64,000 nucleotides of DNA from Gordius sp. MW1 (taxonomy: Eukaryota > Nematomorpha > Gordioida > Gordea > Gordiidae). The notes under the pieces were generated by a model. That model saw only the letters and a list, made by a program, of their open reading frames with translations, was not told the origin of the DNA and searched no databases. Made by a program: the position numbers and the translations under genes. The number at the start of each line of letters is the position of its first letter. Positions within the stretch are counted from its first letter, which is position 1. The stretch is from contig OZ038527.1 of the NCBI GenBank assembly GCA_964036665.1, positions 12,803,835 through 12,867,834 on the forward strand. The letters run 5' to 3'. This document shows, piece after piece, positions 63,367 to 64,000 of this stretch.

Positions 63367-64000
63367 AATTAAGCACTCGCGTTGCGATACAACAAACTAA
63401 TCGCAACAATAAAACGTTGTCCTTTGTCAAAATGATGGCTCTCGCAGCTTAAAACCTCTTTTCGGAAGTCAATCGAGAATAATAGGATTCTCAAATTGGC
63501 CTACTTTTATATATTTTTTCAAGCTCTTTCACATAGAATCGAAAAAAATAAATATTACTACCTCAAAATATTTCACATTTTTTTATTCAACCGTATTCAT
63601 GCGATGAAAGTTGTCGTTTTCAGACGTTGTTTCCATGATAAAAAGTAACAATTTATCAGAATCAGAAAACTATTACTTTGAAATCATCATCGCATAGAGC
63701 AGTTTTCAAAAATTAAGCCCTCACGTTGCGATACAACAAACTAATCGCAACAATAAAACGTTTTCTTTTGTCAAAATGATAGTTCGCGCAGCTTAAAACC
63801 TCTTTTCAGAAGTCAATCGAGGATAATAGGATTCTCAAATTGGCTTACTTTTATATATTTTTTCAAGCTCTTTCACATAGAATCGAAAAAAATAAATATT
63901 TTTACCTCAAATTTTTCACATTTTTTTATTCATCCGATGAAAGTTGTCGTTTTCAGACGTTGTTTCCATGATAAAAAGTAAAAATTTATCAGAATCAGAA
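63367..64000. repeat. Last complete monomer and a partial one at the window edge
   Basis: The 344-bp monomer 63367-63710 has GATGGCTCTCG, TCGAGAATAATAGG and TTGGCCTAC; the TCGAGAATAATAGG variant is shared with 53910. It would start a third trimer, but the next monomer (63711, cut at 64000 after 290 bases) has TTCGCGCAGC, as 54254 and 55944 do after the same neighbour. The array continues beyond the window. Confidence 0.88.

Larger units (their letters stand above)
1..64000. repeat. Satellite DNA array, ~341-bp monomer, 188 tandem copies
   Basis: The whole window is a head-to-tail array of one monomer family. Anchoring on AATTAAGCAC (variants AATTAAACAC, AATTAAAAAC, AATTAAGCCC) gives 188 starts from 1 to 63711, so 187 complete copies averaging about 340.7 bp. 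Lengths run from 324 to 351 bp; most are 331-346. All copies lie in the same orientation and none is interrupted by foreign sequence. Copies differ by scattered substitutions and by small recurrent insertions or deletions that define subfamilies. No long open reading frame, RNA gene or mobile element is visible on either strand. Both ends of the window fall within the array, so its true size is unknown. Known biology of such arrays points to centromeric or other constitutive heterochromatin; that location is inference. I do not recognise the family by name. Confidence 0.98.

Noticed and set aside
1..64000. CRISPR array
   Set aside because: Repeats are about 340 bp, directly adjacent and without unique spacers; CRISPR repeats are about 25-50 bp separated by unique spacers.
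1..64000. Tandem LTRs or tandem copies of a transposon
   Set aside because: There are no TG...CA ends, no target-site duplications, no coding remnants and no unique DNA between units.
1..64000. Origin of replication or telomeric repeat
   Set aside because: No short telomere-type repeat (TTAGG, TTAGGG or similar runs) is present, and AT-richness alone is not evidence of an origin.

Overview
This window is one uninterrupted block of satellite DNA. From base 1 to base 64000 it consists of head-to-tail copies of a single AT-rich monomer of about 341 bp (187 complete copies plus a partial last one; individual lengths 324-351 bp), all in the same orientation. I placed every boundary by eye at the same anchor (AATTAAGCAC or its variants). 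I see no protein-coding gene, RNA gene, transposon, CRISPR array or unique sequence, and the array runs off both ends of the window. One monomer counted by hand (31141-31484) has 102 G+C in 344 bases (29.7%) and 13 CpG against about 7.4 expected.

The source must be a eukaryote, most likely centromeric, pericentromeric or other heterochromatin. The absence of CpG depletion argues weakly against a heavily methylated vertebrate or plant genome and fits an insect or other invertebrate, but I do not recognise this satellite and cannot name the species. The monomer is close to two nucleosome repeats in length. Its landmarks are an 8-bp inverted repeat with an 11-base spacer near the start, a TTTTGTCAAAA palindrome, a set of four A/T tracts centred 12 bp apart in the middle, and a short ATCGCA motif near the end.

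The interest lies in the layout. There are two sequence domains. The left domain (1 to about 40.4 kb) mixes 339-345 and 351-bp monomers and two linked variant haplotypes. The right domain (about 40.4 kb to the end, with an outlying patch at 36.3-37.3 kb) has mostly 334 and 344-346-bp monomers with CCCTCACG, TTACTACC, CATCATCGC and a 10-bp deletion. Inside the domains the monomers form several unrelated higher-order repeats: a 7-mer of 2408/2408/2404 bp (1715-8934), 4-mers of about 1369 bp (14772-17506), 1347 bp (22648-23994 and 28104-30796) and 1340 bp (41415-44094), a diverged 12/13-mer of 4.1-4.4 kb (32864-41414), a 12-mer of exactly 4069 bp twice (44422-52559), an 8-mer of exactly 2706 bp twice (55600-61011) and a trimer of about 1010 bp (61346-63366). 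A stretch at the window start also recurs 11675 bp downstream. Several monomers are visible chimeras at block joints.

Nothing here works as an operon or pathway. The sequence reads as a record of repeated unequal exchange or replication-based amplification, with small microhomology deletions creating the length classes. The most testable biological signal is the inverted repeat: it is present in nearly every right-domain monomer but broken in about half of the left-domain monomers.
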